Positions 27,845-36,474 of a stretch of DNA of 64,000 nucleotides are shown here, in pieces. Source of the DNA: CAVWDU01 sp963840725 (GTDB lineage: Bacteria; Pseudomonadota; Gammaproteobacteria; Pseudomonadales; Halieaceae). The notes under the pieces were generated by a model that was not told where the DNA came from, made no database searches, and worked only from the letters and a program-made list of their open reading frames with translations. A program made the translations under genes and the position numbers. The DNA lies in the NCBI GenBank assembly GCA_963840725.1, contig CAWIZY010000028.1, positions 248,001-312,000 on the forward strand, read 5' to 3'. Within the stretch, counting starts at the first letter, position 1. Every line of letters begins with the position of its first letter.

Positions 27845-28780
27845 ATGGGAATGCTGCAAGACGGACACTGGGTCGATCAATGGTACGAAACAAAGGAAAG
27901 CGGCGGCGAGTTTCGCCGCCAGGACAGCCGCTTTCGCAGCTGGGTCACCGCCGATGGCGCACCCGGACCGACGGGCAGCGGCGGCTTCAAAGCTGAGCCG
28001 GGACGCTACCATCTCTACGTCTCGATGGCCTGCCCCTGGGCCCACCGGGCATTGATCTTTCGGCGCCTGAAACAACTCGAGGACCTTATCGACGTCACCA
28101 TCGTAGAGCCGATCATGCTCAACAACGGCTGGGAGATGACCGACCCGTTGTCGGGACTGGACTATCTTTACCAGTTATACCTGCATGCCGACCCCAGCTA
28201 CGAAGGTCGGGTTACTGTCCCGGTCCTTTGGGACAAAGCCACGTCCACCATCGTCAACAACGAGTCATCGGAAATTATTCGTATGTTTAACAGCGCCTTT
28301 GACCACCTGACGGGTAACACCAGCGACTACTACCCCGAGCCATTGAGACAGACCATAGACGAGATCAACGCGCGGGTTTATAGCGATATCAACAACGGCG
28401 TCTACCGCGCGGGCTTCGCCACCACGCAGCAGGCCTACGAGATCGCCTTCGAGCAATTGTTTAAAGCAATCGACTGGGTAGAGGACATCCTTGGACGGCA
28501 AGCCTATCTGGCCGGAGAGACCTTGACCGAGGCGGACTGGCGTCTCTTCACCACACTGGTGCGCTTTGATGCGGTATACTTCGGGCACTTCAAGACCAAC
28601 CGACAAATGCTGGCCACCCTGCCGGCAATCAGTGCCTATGTGCGCAAGCTATATCAGTTGCCTGGTATCGCCGCCACCGTTGACATAGACCAGATCAAGA
28701 CCCATTACTATGCCAGCCATCCCACCATTAACCCGACCGGGATAGTGCCAACGGGCCCACAACTGGATTTTATGGCCTAA
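27845..28780 (+). CDS. yqjG: Glutathionyl-hydroquinone reductase (YqjG-like)
   Basis: A 311-residue Xi-class glutathione transferase that reduces glutathionyl-hydroquinones and so protects against quinones. The catalytic motif MACPWAHR puts Cys at residue 63, the same number as in E. coli YqjG. The N-terminal DGHWVDQWYETKESGGEFRR and ESSEIIRMFNSAF also fit. The C-terminal all-helical domain is complete. It shares a transcript direction with DoxX and lies opposite the LysR regulator. Its last four bases overlap the stop of the convergent DUF3616 gene. Confidence 0.95.
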   Translation: MGMLQDGHWVDQWYETKESGGEFRRQDSRFRSWVTADGAPGPTGSGGFKAEPGRYHLYVSMACPWAHRALIFRRLKQLEDLIDVTIVEPIMLNNGWEMTDPLSGLDYLYQLYLHADPSYEGRVTVPVLWDKATSTIVNNESSEIIRMFNSAFDHLTGNTSDYYPEPLRQTIDEINARVYSDINNGVYRAGFATTQQAYEIAFEQLFKAIDWVEDILGRQAYLAGETLTEADWRLFTTLVRFDAVYFGHFKTNRQMLATLPAISAYVRKLYQLPGIAATVDIDQIKTHYYASHPTINPTGIVPTGPQLDFMA

Positions 28781-29805
28781 CCCTCGGGGCGTGGGATCCG
28801 AAACCGGGTGGGCCTGCCGCCCTCGACACCGTCATAGACGATCAAAATATCCCAGCTGGTCGCATCCTCGGCTAACACCGTCAGCCCCTCGGCACCCGCA
28901 TCGCTGGTGCCGGGTATAACCCCCAGGTCCATAAGCCGACAGCCACTGCGGCCCGGTCGCGGAAAACAATCGCGGCCGTCCCAAAAGTACAGTTGATAGG
29001 AAAAAACGCCGTCCCCGACAGGCCCCGCAATAAGCAGAATCCCGTCGGTGACAGACTGCATGGCGCGCACACCCCGGCCCCCCAGATTCAGGTAACGCAG
29101 CTCACAGAGAGAATCCGCCGGCTCGGGGTTTGTCGCACAGTCTTGAATGTCCGCAAAGCGCAGTACCAACACCGGTACATAGTTATGGCGCAGAACAGGG
29201 CCTCGAAAACCCAGGTACAGCTGGCCATCCACCGCTGCCATACCTTCAAGGTCTACCCCGTTTTCCTTGCCGGGTGCGGCAAGAAACGGCTGCAATACGG
29301 CCTTGCGATCCAACAGCGCGCGCAGACTGTGTTGTTCGGGCAATGAGTTCGATTGCCCGGTGACGGGATCAATTTCGATACGATACAGGACGTCGCGAAG
29401 CGCCTTATAGGCCACCTGCGAGAATCTGCGCTCATTCTCACGCTGGCTGGCCCCGGGTTTGACGCGGCGCCGGTAGCGTGAATGCGAACCCAGCGCATAC
29501 AGTGTAGTGCCATCCAGGGCCAACGCCTCCAGATCGAGTTCAGCAGAGGTATCGGGCAAGAGCGCCAGCGCATGACTAAACTGGAATTCATGGTCACCGA
29601 CCGGCTGCAGAAACTGCACCATGGCGTTTTCGTCAGAGACCAGTGTCAGCCAGGCCCCTAAACGCTGCACAGCACTGAGGTCCCGCGTGCCCTGCAAGGA
29701 CCCAGTAAATGTGGCCACGCCGGTCGGCACCAGCTCTGCACAGGCAAGACCTGGCAGCAGCACGCAGGCCACCAACGCCAGCCACTGCCTGTTCGACCTG
29801 ATCAC
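28777..29805 (-). CDS. DUF3616 domain-containing exported protein
   Basis: A 342-residue protein with a Sec signal peptide (LALVACVLLPGLACAE). The mature part is a beta-propeller-like DUF3616 protein, with DLEALALDGTTLYALGSHSRYRR, GVDLEGMAAVDGQLYLGFRGP and GAEGLTVL as conserved blades. No enzymatic site is recognisable; the family is uncharacterised. It is the gene directly downstream of the ATP-grasp cluster on the same strand, 39 bases after the PGM1-like ligase stop, and could be a distal member of that transcript. Confidence 0.82.
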   Translation of the reverse strand: MIRSNRQWLALVACVLLPGLACAELVPTGVATFTGSLQGTRDLSAVQRLGAWLTLVSDENAMVQFLQPVGDHEFQFSHALALLPDTSAELDLEALALDGTTLYALGSHSRYRRRVKPGASQRENERRFSQVAYKALRDVLYRIEIDPVTGQSNSLPEQHSLRALLDRKAVLQPFLAAPGKENGVDLEGMAAVDGQLYLGFRGPVLRHNYVPVLVLRFADIQDCATNPEPADSLCELRYLNLGGRGVRAMQSVTDGILLIAGPVGDGVFSYQLYFWDGRDCFPRPGRSGCRLMDLGVIPGTSDAGAEGLTVLAEDATSWDILIVYDGVEGGRPTRFRIPRPEG

Positions 29806-29844
29806 TGATCACTCGCCATGTCGGTGAACTCCGGGCAGGGCCTT

Positions 29845-31386
29845 TTATTCCATCGAAAGATAATGATCAAACATCGAGGCGGCAACCCCGTGATCGTCAC
29901 CCTCGGTTTGATCGTCAAGCAGCGCTACGGCCCTCTCAAACAGCATTTCCGCCTCTTCGCTGCTATTGCCGATACAGGTCATTCCCAGTTTACCGTACTG
30001 GGACAGCGCTCCTATCATGTAGAACAGTACGCCGGTCTCGGTGGCATGTCGAAAACTAACCCCATTGCGGGAGGCGATATGAAACAAATCTTCAGGCAAC
30101 AGGCCCCGATAAGAGGGTGACTTCAGGTTATCAGTAGCACTGTAGTATTTTGTCTGGCCGTCCGGGGTCAAAAACAAACCGCTGCGCTGATCGAGTTGCC
30201 CTCCGGTCAGGAATTCCAAAGCGTGGAAGGGCGGCGTAGTACCACACATTCTCAGGTTGATCTCGATTGCGAAAGACTGCCAGTTGCCACCCGGCTCGCG
30301 GGTTACCAGGAAATCGATACCAAAGCGTCCAATAACGCCCTTGTCGCTCAGTGCCTGGCCTATCTTGTCGGCTTCTTCTTGCAAAAGCCCTCGGTATTCG
30401 TCGTCGGCGGGAAACCGGCAACCCAGGTAGACCTGCCCGGTAGAGCCACCCAATACCTGCTCATGACTGGAAACTATGGCGCTGTCGCCGTCGGGACTGA
30501 TGCGCATTTGTACACTGGGTGACCGCGCCTCAGTGGCCACCATAAACTCTTCGACGATACCGCGCATCTGCTCGAATTTTCGCATGAAGCCCTCGTACCG
30601 CTCCTGAGCAGATGACCACTCAAGGTCGCGCAGGGCTGCGCGAATCGCCTGCGGATCGGTCTTCGCTGGCGGATAGGTAAAAACACCATTGCCCTCCCCC
30701 GCAAAACCTTCGTTTAGCTTTACCACCGCGCGCGCAATGTCCGGACGCTGACCCGCCAGATTGACCAGCGCCTCAACCACCTCGTCTTCACTTTTCAGAT
30801 TTTCATAGCCCGCCGGACAGCAAACGCCGGCCTCCTTGAAAATCTGTCGGCTGCCCGACTTGGTGCCGTAGAACAGCAGCTCGGGGTCGACCCCGTTAAG
30901 CGGTATGCCAAGGGCTACAGCCAACTTACGTTCCATATCAGTCGAGTTGTAGCAGGTCAGGTAGGCTCGCTCAGGATTACCCAGCATACTGCGCAGCCGG
31001 GCCAGCAAGCGCGGTCGCTCCAGTATTTTTTCGGTCAATGGCCGCGAGCTGGCGTCAAAAACCGATACCATATGCAAGCGCTTGCGCGCGTGACTCAGCG
31101 TGACGCCCTCAAGCAACTGCAGATAGTAGTCAACGATATCCGGGCTCACCGGTTGACTGGTAATGTAGATCACCTTCGCGTTGGGATTGCACAGACGAAT
31201 CAGCGCAAACAACAAGCGTTCCTCGTACAAAGACGAACCCAGCACCTTAGCCAACTCTTCCTGATCGAAACTCAGCGACGGAACTATTACGGAGGTATGC
31301 TCAAAGTCTGCGTCAGTTTGCAACTCGTTCCAGATCTTTGGTAGTCGCGACTTGAGTGCATTGAATTGCTGAATTTCGTTAATCAT
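29845..31386 (-). CDS. PGM1-like peptide ligase (ATP-grasp)
   Basis: A 513-residue carboxylate-amine ligase related to pheganomycin ligase PGM1, which joins peptides by activating a carboxylate as an acyl phosphate. The ATP-grasp core spans about 165-390: the nucleotide-binding lysine and glycine loop in VVKLNEGFAGEGNG (221-234), and the Mg2+ ligands in FAIEINLRMCGTTPPF (372-387, Glu375 and Asn377). A PGM1-type C-terminal domain (LKSPSYRGLL to the end) follows. The N-terminal 150 residues (SVIVPSLSFDQEELAKVLG) are the usual lead-in of this group. Last gene of the seven-gene cluster, 179 bases after the next ATP-grasp gene. Confidence 0.88.
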   Translation of the reverse strand: MINEIQQFNALKSRLPKIWNELQTDADFEHTSVIVPSLSFDQEELAKVLGSSLYEERLLFALIRLCNPNAKVIYITSQPVSPDIVDYYLQLLEGVTLSHARKRLHMVSVFDASSRPLTEKILERPRLLARLRSMLGNPERAYLTCYNSTDMERKLAVALGIPLNGVDPELLFYGTKSGSRQIFKEAGVCCPAGYENLKSEDEVVEALVNLAGQRPDIARAVVKLNEGFAGEGNGVFTYPPAKTDPQAIRAALRDLEWSSAQERYEGFMRKFEQMRGIVEEFMVATEARSPSVQMRISPDGDSAIVSSHEQVLGGSTGQVYLGCRFPADDEYRGLLQEEADKIGQALSDKGVIGRFGIDFLVTREPGGNWQSFAIEINLRMCGTTPPFHALEFLTGGQLDQRSGLFLTPDGQTKYYSATDNLKSPSYRGLLPEDLFHIASRNGVSFRHATETGVLFYMIGALSQYGKLGMTCIGNSSEEAEMLFERAVALLDDQTEGDDHGVAASMFDHYLSME

Positions 31387-31565
31387 ATCGATGGGTTAAC
31401 CCCTTTGCATGCTGACTGCAGACCGCCTGTGAGGTCGGTATCCTGACCGGGTCTCGAATGGCCCGACGCCGTCATTAAAGCAGCTGCGGTAAAAAACCGC
31501 CATCATTCAAAACCACACCGCAGGCGCGTGCTGACAGGGAGTTCGAGCATTACCTACAGCCTGCG

Positions 31566-32786
31566 TCAGCTTGCGTGCACCGCAATGGTCTCACCGACAT
31601 CGTCGAGTATCTGCCGCAACTGGTCATAGTCGGGATGCCTGAGGCGCATCCATGCATTGGCCATATAACCCCCTTCCACGCCTTGGGTCGGCGTGCCGGG
31701 TTCGGGAAAGTGGCCGGCGACGATAGAGTCACCATACTTGCGATAAATGGCATCGACACCCGAGTAGCCGCTGATACGCCCGTCCCGTTCCGGTCGCAAG
31801 GCAATCATGCCGGCAGCATAGCGTCTGCTGGGTGCCTGCTTCGGGCAACCATGCACCAGGGCGTGGGCCCACTCGAAATAGAGATCGAACTCGTTGGCTG
31901 CGTTGTACACATCCCACTGGCCAACGCCAGGTGGACGACAACCTATTTCAGAAAAGCGCAAGCCCCGGGGGCTCGCAAACCATTCCATATGAGTCGCAGA
32001 AGTACCGATGTCCAGCGCCCGGTTCACCTGCCGCGCCATCGCGCGCAGCTCATTATAGTCGGTGGCCATGACCCGATTGGTAGTCACCATCTGCGGCGAA
32101 ATCCAACGCTCGCGCATGGCAGTCAGCACATTCGGGTAATAGTGGCTGATGAACTCATGAACGACCTCTCCATTAACCGTCAGGGTATCGAGATAGCCCT
32201 CATGGCCTTCAATAAATTCCTCCACCGCCACTGCCTCGCCATTGGCCAGGCCTGAGGCCACAATCACCCGCTCCAGCGCGGCATCATCATCTACACGAAA
32301 CGTGGCCGACGCTCCGGCCCCGGCAGGGGGTTTGACGATCAAGGGGAAGCCAACAGCCTCTGCAAAATCTCTGGCATCCTGAGCATGGTTGGCCCTGATC
32401 GACTGAGCGCAGGGAATACCCGCCTGTCGCAAGGCCTCCTTCATGGCGGGTTTGTCCCGGCACAAAAAGGCTGTTTTTACTGATGTACCGGGAATACCGG
32501 CGGCCTCTCTTACCGCCGCCGCCGCAGATATATGCGCTTCCACGGTCGCCTCGAGCCGATCAATCCAGACGCGCTCTTGCGCACCCCGGACCGCCGCCAG
32601 CAGAGAGGGCTCATGCACCACCGAGCCTATCTGCTGGTAAGCGCTCAACCAGCTCTTGAGCTGTGGATCAAGATGTCGGGCTTCACGCTCACCAATACCG
32701 ATGACGTTGGCACCCGCAGCATGCAGCGCGCGAACAAACTCGCGCTGATTGGCAGGAAAAGCGGGCTCTATAAAAATGATGTTCAT
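31566..32786 (-). CDS. ATP-grasp domain ligase (carbamoyl-phosphate-synthase-like)
   Basis: A 406-residue ligase of the PurK/carbamoyl-phosphate synthase type ATP-grasp group. After an N-terminal pre-ATP-grasp domain, the nucleotide loop FPLIVKPPAGAGASATF lies at 147-163 with Lys152. VAVEEFIEGHEGYLDTL (about 187-203) marks the adenine pocket and FSEIGCRPPG (278-287, Glu280) the metal site. The substrate is not predictable. It starts five bases after the GlgA-like gene stop, so it is surely cotranscribed and probably acts in the same pathway. Confidence 0.9.
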   Translation of the reverse strand: MNIIFIEPAFPANQREFVRALHAAGANVIGIGEREARHLDPQLKSWLSAYQQIGSVVHEPSLLAAVRGAQERVWIDRLEATVEAHISAAAAVREAAGIPGTSVKTAFLCRDKPAMKEALRQAGIPCAQSIRANHAQDARDFAEAVGFPLIVKPPAGAGASATFRVDDDAALERVIVASGLANGEAVAVEEFIEGHEGYLDTLTVNGEVVHEFISHYYPNVLTAMRERWISPQMVTTNRVMATDYNELRAMARQVNRALDIGTSATHMEWFASPRGLRFSEIGCRPPGVGQWDVYNAANEFDLYFEWAHALVHGCPKQAPSRRYAAGMIALRPERDGRISGYSGVDAIYRKYGDSIVAGHFPEPGTPTQGVEGGYMANAWMRLRHPDYDQLRQILDDVGETIAVHAS

Positions 32787-32791
32787 AGCCT

Positions 32792-34288
32792 TTAACTCAG
32801 TTGACGGAACAGCGCCACGTAGAGCGCACCCTGGCGGTCCCAGGAATAATCCATCGCCATGCCGTTAGCGATGATCTGCCGCCACAGCGGCCGGTCCCGG
32901 TAGAGAGCCAGCCCTGTGTTGATCGCCCAGCTCAGCCCCTCTTCATTGTAGTCACGAAACACGACCCCGGTGCCGGTGCTTTGGTCAGGATTGACAGGCT
33001 GCACCGAATCGGCCAACCCACCGGTATGACGCACAATCGGCACGGTGCCGTATTTGAGGCTGTAGAGTTGGTTTAATCCGCAGGGTTCATAGGCCGAAGG
33101 CATAAGAAAAAGGTCACTGCCCGCCTCGATCCAGTGCGCCAGCTTGTTGTTAAAGCCGCGGTAAAAAGATACCCGCCCGGGAAAGGCCTGTTGCAAGAGA
33201 CTAAAAAACTGTTCGTAGCGTGGCTCGCCGCTACCGAGCACCGCCAGCGACACATCGCCCTGCTGCAGCACCCCCGGTAAAACCGCCTGCATCAGATCAA
33301 TGCCTTTTTGCCCTACCAGACGAGTGACCACGCCAAGCAATGGCTGCCCCGGCACATGCTCGAGCTGCAGCTCGTCCATCAGTGCCTGCTTGCAGAGCGC
33401 CTTACCCGCCATATCATCCATGCTGTAATTGGCTGGTAGCAGCGCATCTGTGGCTGGATTCCACTGCGCGTAGTCGACGCCATTGAGGATACCCCAAAGG
33501 TGGTCCCGGCGAGCCCGCAACAGCGGTTCCAGCCCCATCCCGTACTCTTCACGCTGAATTTCCACAGCGTAAGTCGGGCTGACCGTGCTCAACCCCGTCG
33601 CATGGAGCACGCCGGTCTTGAGAAAATTGATCCTGCCCAGTGCCAGGTCATCCTGGTGCAGCTGCCCCTCACCACCGGCCAGGGCGAGATCTCCCAGCGC
33701 GTCAGCGCTGAATACACCCTGATAGCCAATATTGTGAATTGTCAGCAGGCTGCGGGTCCCGGCGAATAGCTGATCCCAGGCGTACACCGTCTTCAGGTAC
33801 AGCGGTATCAGCGCTGTATGCCAGTCGTGGCAGCTGAAAATCTGCGGCGCGAACCCCATCCGTTGACACATTTCGATGGCCGCTCTGGAGAGCAAAATAA
33901 ACCGCAAATGCTCGTCATGATCGCGGGTGTAGAGACCATCTCGCGAGTAGAACTGAGGACAGCGCAGTAGATAGACTGACAAGCCCGAGCCCGGCAAAAC
34001 CGCGACGTCGATCGAGTATTGAATCAGCTGCTGGCCCAGTGTCATGGTCAGGCCCTGCAGAAAGTCTACCGGCAGGACACCAAGCTCGCTGACATCAATG
34101 GACTCATAAAACGGCGTTAAAACCCGAATATCATGCCCGTTACTGTAAAGATAGGCAGACAGGGATGCCGTGACATCGGCGAGCCCGCCGGTTTTGGACA
34201 AGGGCGTCAGCTCGGACGTTGCCAGGCAAATTCGCAGGGGATCTGGGTCAGACAAAGTCGCACTCGGCACGGTCGGTGGCTGGACCAT
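32792..34288 (-). CDS. glgA: Glycogen/starch synthase-like GT5 glycosyltransferase
   Basis: A 498-residue GT5 transferase; the standard activity is addition of ADP- or UDP-glucose to an alpha-1,4-glucan. The donor-binding KTGGLADV lies at 32-39, with LLTIHNIGYQGVF in the N-terminal Rossmann domain, and the C-terminal domain has SYEPCGLNQLYSLKYGTVPIVRHTGGLADSV containing the catalytic Glu. The ATG at 34288 is chosen because the longer frame to 34585 overlaps the upstream esterase gene. No glgB, glgC, glgP or glgX is nearby. It sits between two ATP-grasp genes and two esterase genes, so it may glucosylate something other than glycogen. Confidence 0.9.
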   Translation of the reverse strand: MVQPPTVPSATLSDPDPLRICLATSELTPLSKTGGLADVTASLSAYLYSNGHDIRVLTPFYESIDVSELGVLPVDFLQGLTMTLGQQLIQYSIDVAVLPGSGLSVYLLRCPQFYSRDGLYTRDHDEHLRFILLSRAAIEMCQRMGFAPQIFSCHDWHTALIPLYLKTVYAWDQLFAGTRSLLTIHNIGYQGVFSADALGDLALAGGEGQLHQDDLALGRINFLKTGVLHATGLSTVSPTYAVEIQREEYGMGLEPLLRARRDHLWGILNGVDYAQWNPATDALLPANYSMDDMAGKALCKQALMDELQLEHVPGQPLLGVVTRLVGQKGIDLMQAVLPGVLQQGDVSLAVLGSGEPRYEQFFSLLQQAFPGRVSFYRGFNNKLAHWIEAGSDLFLMPSAYEPCGLNQLYSLKYGTVPIVRHTGGLADSVQPVNPDQSTGTGVVFRDYNEEGLSWAINTGLALYRDRPLWRQIIANGMAMDYSWDRQGALYVALFRQLS

Positions 34289-34348
34289 CAGTATAGCTTG
34301 CCACAGCACTTGTTCGCGATGGCCCTGAAGATACGGGAAGAATAAATT

Positions 34349-34390
34349 GCGGCCGGCGATCCGGCGGCCGGCGATCCCCGGCGGCCGGCG
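34349..34390. repeat. GC-only tandem repeat between esterase and glgA genes
   Basis: Almost three copies of GCGGCCGGCGATCC (starting at 34349, 34364 and 34381) occur in the 142-base gap between the esterase stop and the GlgA start. Each copy contains the palindrome GCCGGC, so the transcript could form a strong stem-loop upstream of the GlgA start. It might attenuate or stabilise the downstream part of the polycistronic message. Confidence 0.6.
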
Positions 34391-34430
34391 CCCCGGGAGC
34401 AGGTATGCCGGGGCAAGCCAAATCAGGGGC

Positions 34431-35162
34431 TCAGGCAAACTCTTCAAGATACCCGGGCAGCATGGCGCGCCAGGTAACCCAATTGTGGTGATAGTCCGTA
34501 CCCCAAGGGTCCACCCGATTGGGAATCCCCTTGCTGCCGAGCAGGGCAGCCAGCCGCCATGACTCGCCGATATCCTCGTAGTCACCCTCCCCGGTAGGGA
34601 GAATGATGAGCCTCTGCTGCAGCGCGCTCAGGGCCTCACCCTCGAGGCCGGGCAGGTAGTGCAGAGGCGAAGAAAAGTAAAAGTTTTCATTAAAGCGACC
34701 GTGCAGGTAATCGGACAAGTCAAAAGTGCCACTCATGGCAATGGCCAGCTTGAAAACGTCGGGATGTCTGCACACGCTGGCAACGGCGTTGAACGCGCCA
34801 ATAGACGCTCCAGCAGTGATGATCTCGATAGCCTCTGACTGGCAATCGGCGCGAATGGCGGGCGCGATTTCGTGGTAAACAAGTCCATCAAAGGCATTTT
34901 GCAGCGCTGAGCAATACTCACCCGAATGTTGACCGGAGGCCCAGGCTTTACCGGCGATACTGTCGGTCGAATAGACTTTGATCCGGCCGGCGTCCAGCAG
35001 CGGCGCCAAAGCACCAATCAGCTTAAAACGCTCAACCTCCTCGGCATCACCGCCAGCGGTGGGAAACAGCATCACGGGGGTGCCGAAGTGTCCCCAACGG
35101 ACCAGTTGCACCTCCTGCTCAACCCTGGGCGAGTACCAGCGCAGCGTCTCCTTGGCAGGCAT
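34431..35162 (-). CDS. Small esterase-like alpha/beta hydrolase (COG4947 type)
   Basis: A 243-residue cytosolic alpha/beta hydrolase without signal peptide. The nucleophile elbow is GASIG (118-122, Ser120). The acid may be an Asp near 194-221 and the base His225 or His226 in YHHNWVTWR. The opening RWYSPRVEQEVQLVRWGHFG and TAGGDAEEVERF are typical of a family of uncharacterised esterases close to Fes/esterase D. Its start and the stop of the upstream ATP-grasp gene share one base, so the two are translationally coupled. The substrate may be an ester or amide intermediate made by the ligases. Confidence 0.85.
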   Translation of the reverse strand: MPAKETLRWYSPRVEQEVQLVRWGHFGTPVMLFPTAGGDAEEVERFKLIGALAPLLDAGRIKVYSTDSIAGKAWASGQHSGEYCSALQNAFDGLVYHEIAPAIRADCQSEAIEIITAGASIGAFNAVASVCRHPDVFKLAIAMSGTFDLSDYLHGRFNENFYFSSPLHYLPGLEGEALSALQQRLIILPTGEGDYEDIGESWRLAALLGSKGIPNRVDPWGTDYHHNWVTWRAMLPGYLEEFA

Positions 35163-36403
35163 CAGCGTGCGTTCCGCTCGGTTTCCAGTGATGTCTGCAC
35201 CCGCTCCCAGAATAACTCGGTAAACGAGTCCACCTCATGTTCGGGGTACAAAGCCTCTACCTTCTGCCGGATCGCATCCCTGGCCTGGCTCGACGCAAAA
35301 AATTCATCCGCAACCTCATCCAGATGACCCAGGTGTTCACTGCAAAACGCCTGAAACGCGGGTATATCAAAATGGGCCTCTGCCAGCGCCACATAGCCTG
35401 CCAGCTTTTCCTCAAACGGCGCATCGGTGTCCGCTATTTCGAAATAGGCGTCCCAGTTCAGATTGGTCTTCATCCGCCGCCGGGTGGCCGCACAAAACAG
35501 GGACCAGCGCAAATTCGCCTTGATCAGCCAGGGGAAATGAAAATGCAGCGAAGTGACCTGGGAATCGGGACAGGCATTGGCGAAGTCAATCGGGTGCCAG
35601 ACACTGCCATTGCGCAACGCTTCGCAGGAATTGAAATCCCAACCGAAAAACGCATTGATAACCATAGTCATATCGGCCAGGTGCTTTTCCTGCTCTGCCG
35701 GAAGGAAATTGAAGTCCATGCGGTAGCGATCGTGCAGTGGCGCGTCGGGATCATAATTCACACATCGCCACTGGGGCCCCAGGCCGATGCAGCGCACAAA
35801 GGCATCGTGAGGAATCACACCCTTTTGTAAGTGCATGACCCGAGTGCCGCTGCTGTTGTAGGCGGCCAGGAGCGATGCACTGTCGTCAACGCCGGTCACG
35901 CCAACCCAGGCACCCCCGTCGTAGGGCTTCATAAACAGCGGGTAACCAATTTTGTCGCCAATGGCACCCAGATCAAAGAGCTTGGCATAACGCTTTAGAG
36001 TGGGCTGCAGGTCGGCGGATTCCGCATAGGCCTTCGGTGGAATCAGCCAGGTATCCGGTATCGGAAAACCGAGACGCATCATGGCACAGTAGCTGGTCTG
36101 CTTTTCCATCGACTGCAACGACCAGGGGTTGTTGAATACGTACAGGTCGTCGGTGAGTATGGCCTTCTTGATCCACTCTCTGGACAGATGATACCAGTGG
36201 GTCAAGCGATCGATGACCAGGTCATAGGAACAGGGTTGCCGCAGATCAAAGGGCTCTATGTCGACCCGTTCGACAGTAAACCGGATCTCGTCATCCCCGT
36301 CTGGCACTGCAAGATCAAGTTTTTGCAACAGCGCTTCGTAACAGATTGGCCAACAGACGTCGGCCCCCAATGACAAACCAATTTTTCGTGTGCTAATTGC
36401 CAC
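35162..36403 (-). CDS. ATP-grasp domain protein (uncharacterised ligase)
   Basis: A 413-residue protein with a divergent ATP-grasp core. YPLFMKPYDGGAWVGV (154-169) supplies the nucleotide lysine Lys159 and a glycine-rich turn; HPIDFANACPDS (270-281) supplies the metal ligands Asp273 and Asn276. An N-terminal domain of about 100 residues (SYDLVIDRLTHWYHLSREWIKK) precedes it, and a helical tail of about 120 residues rich in acidic side chains follows, which is longer than in RimK or D-Ala ligases. The reaction partner is unknown. It lies between two hydrolase genes, overlapping one by a base and 71 bases from the other. Confidence 0.85.
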   Translation of the reverse strand: MAISTRKIGLSLGADVCWPICYEALLQKLDLAVPDGDDEIRFTVERVDIEPFDLRQPCSYDLVIDRLTHWYHLSREWIKKAILTDDLYVFNNPWSLQSMEKQTSYCAMMRLGFPIPDTWLIPPKAYAESADLQPTLKRYAKLFDLGAIGDKIGYPLFMKPYDGGAWVGVTGVDDSASLLAAYNSSGTRVMHLQKGVIPHDAFVRCIGLGPQWRCVNYDPDAPLHDRYRMDFNFLPAEQEKHLADMTMVINAFFGWDFNSCEALRNGSVWHPIDFANACPDSQVTSLHFHFPWLIKANLRWSLFCAATRRRMKTNLNWDAYFEIADTDAPFEEKLAGYVALAEAHFDIPAFQAFCSEHLGHLDEVADEFFASSQARDAIRQKVEALYPEHEVDSFTELFWERVQTSLETERNAR

Positions 36404-36474
36404 AGTCAGATCCCCTCGTTCATCTCCTGATCATACACCAACCATTGCCGCTACAGCACTGAAAGCGCAGGGGC

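Noticed and set aside
32792..34288. Part of a classical glycogen operon
   Set aside because: No branching enzyme, pyrophosphorylase, phosphorylase or debranching gene lies nearby.
34289..34585. 99-residue N-terminal extension of GlgA
   Set aside because: It overlaps the esterase gene and includes the GC repeat; GT5 proteins begin near the KTGGL motif.
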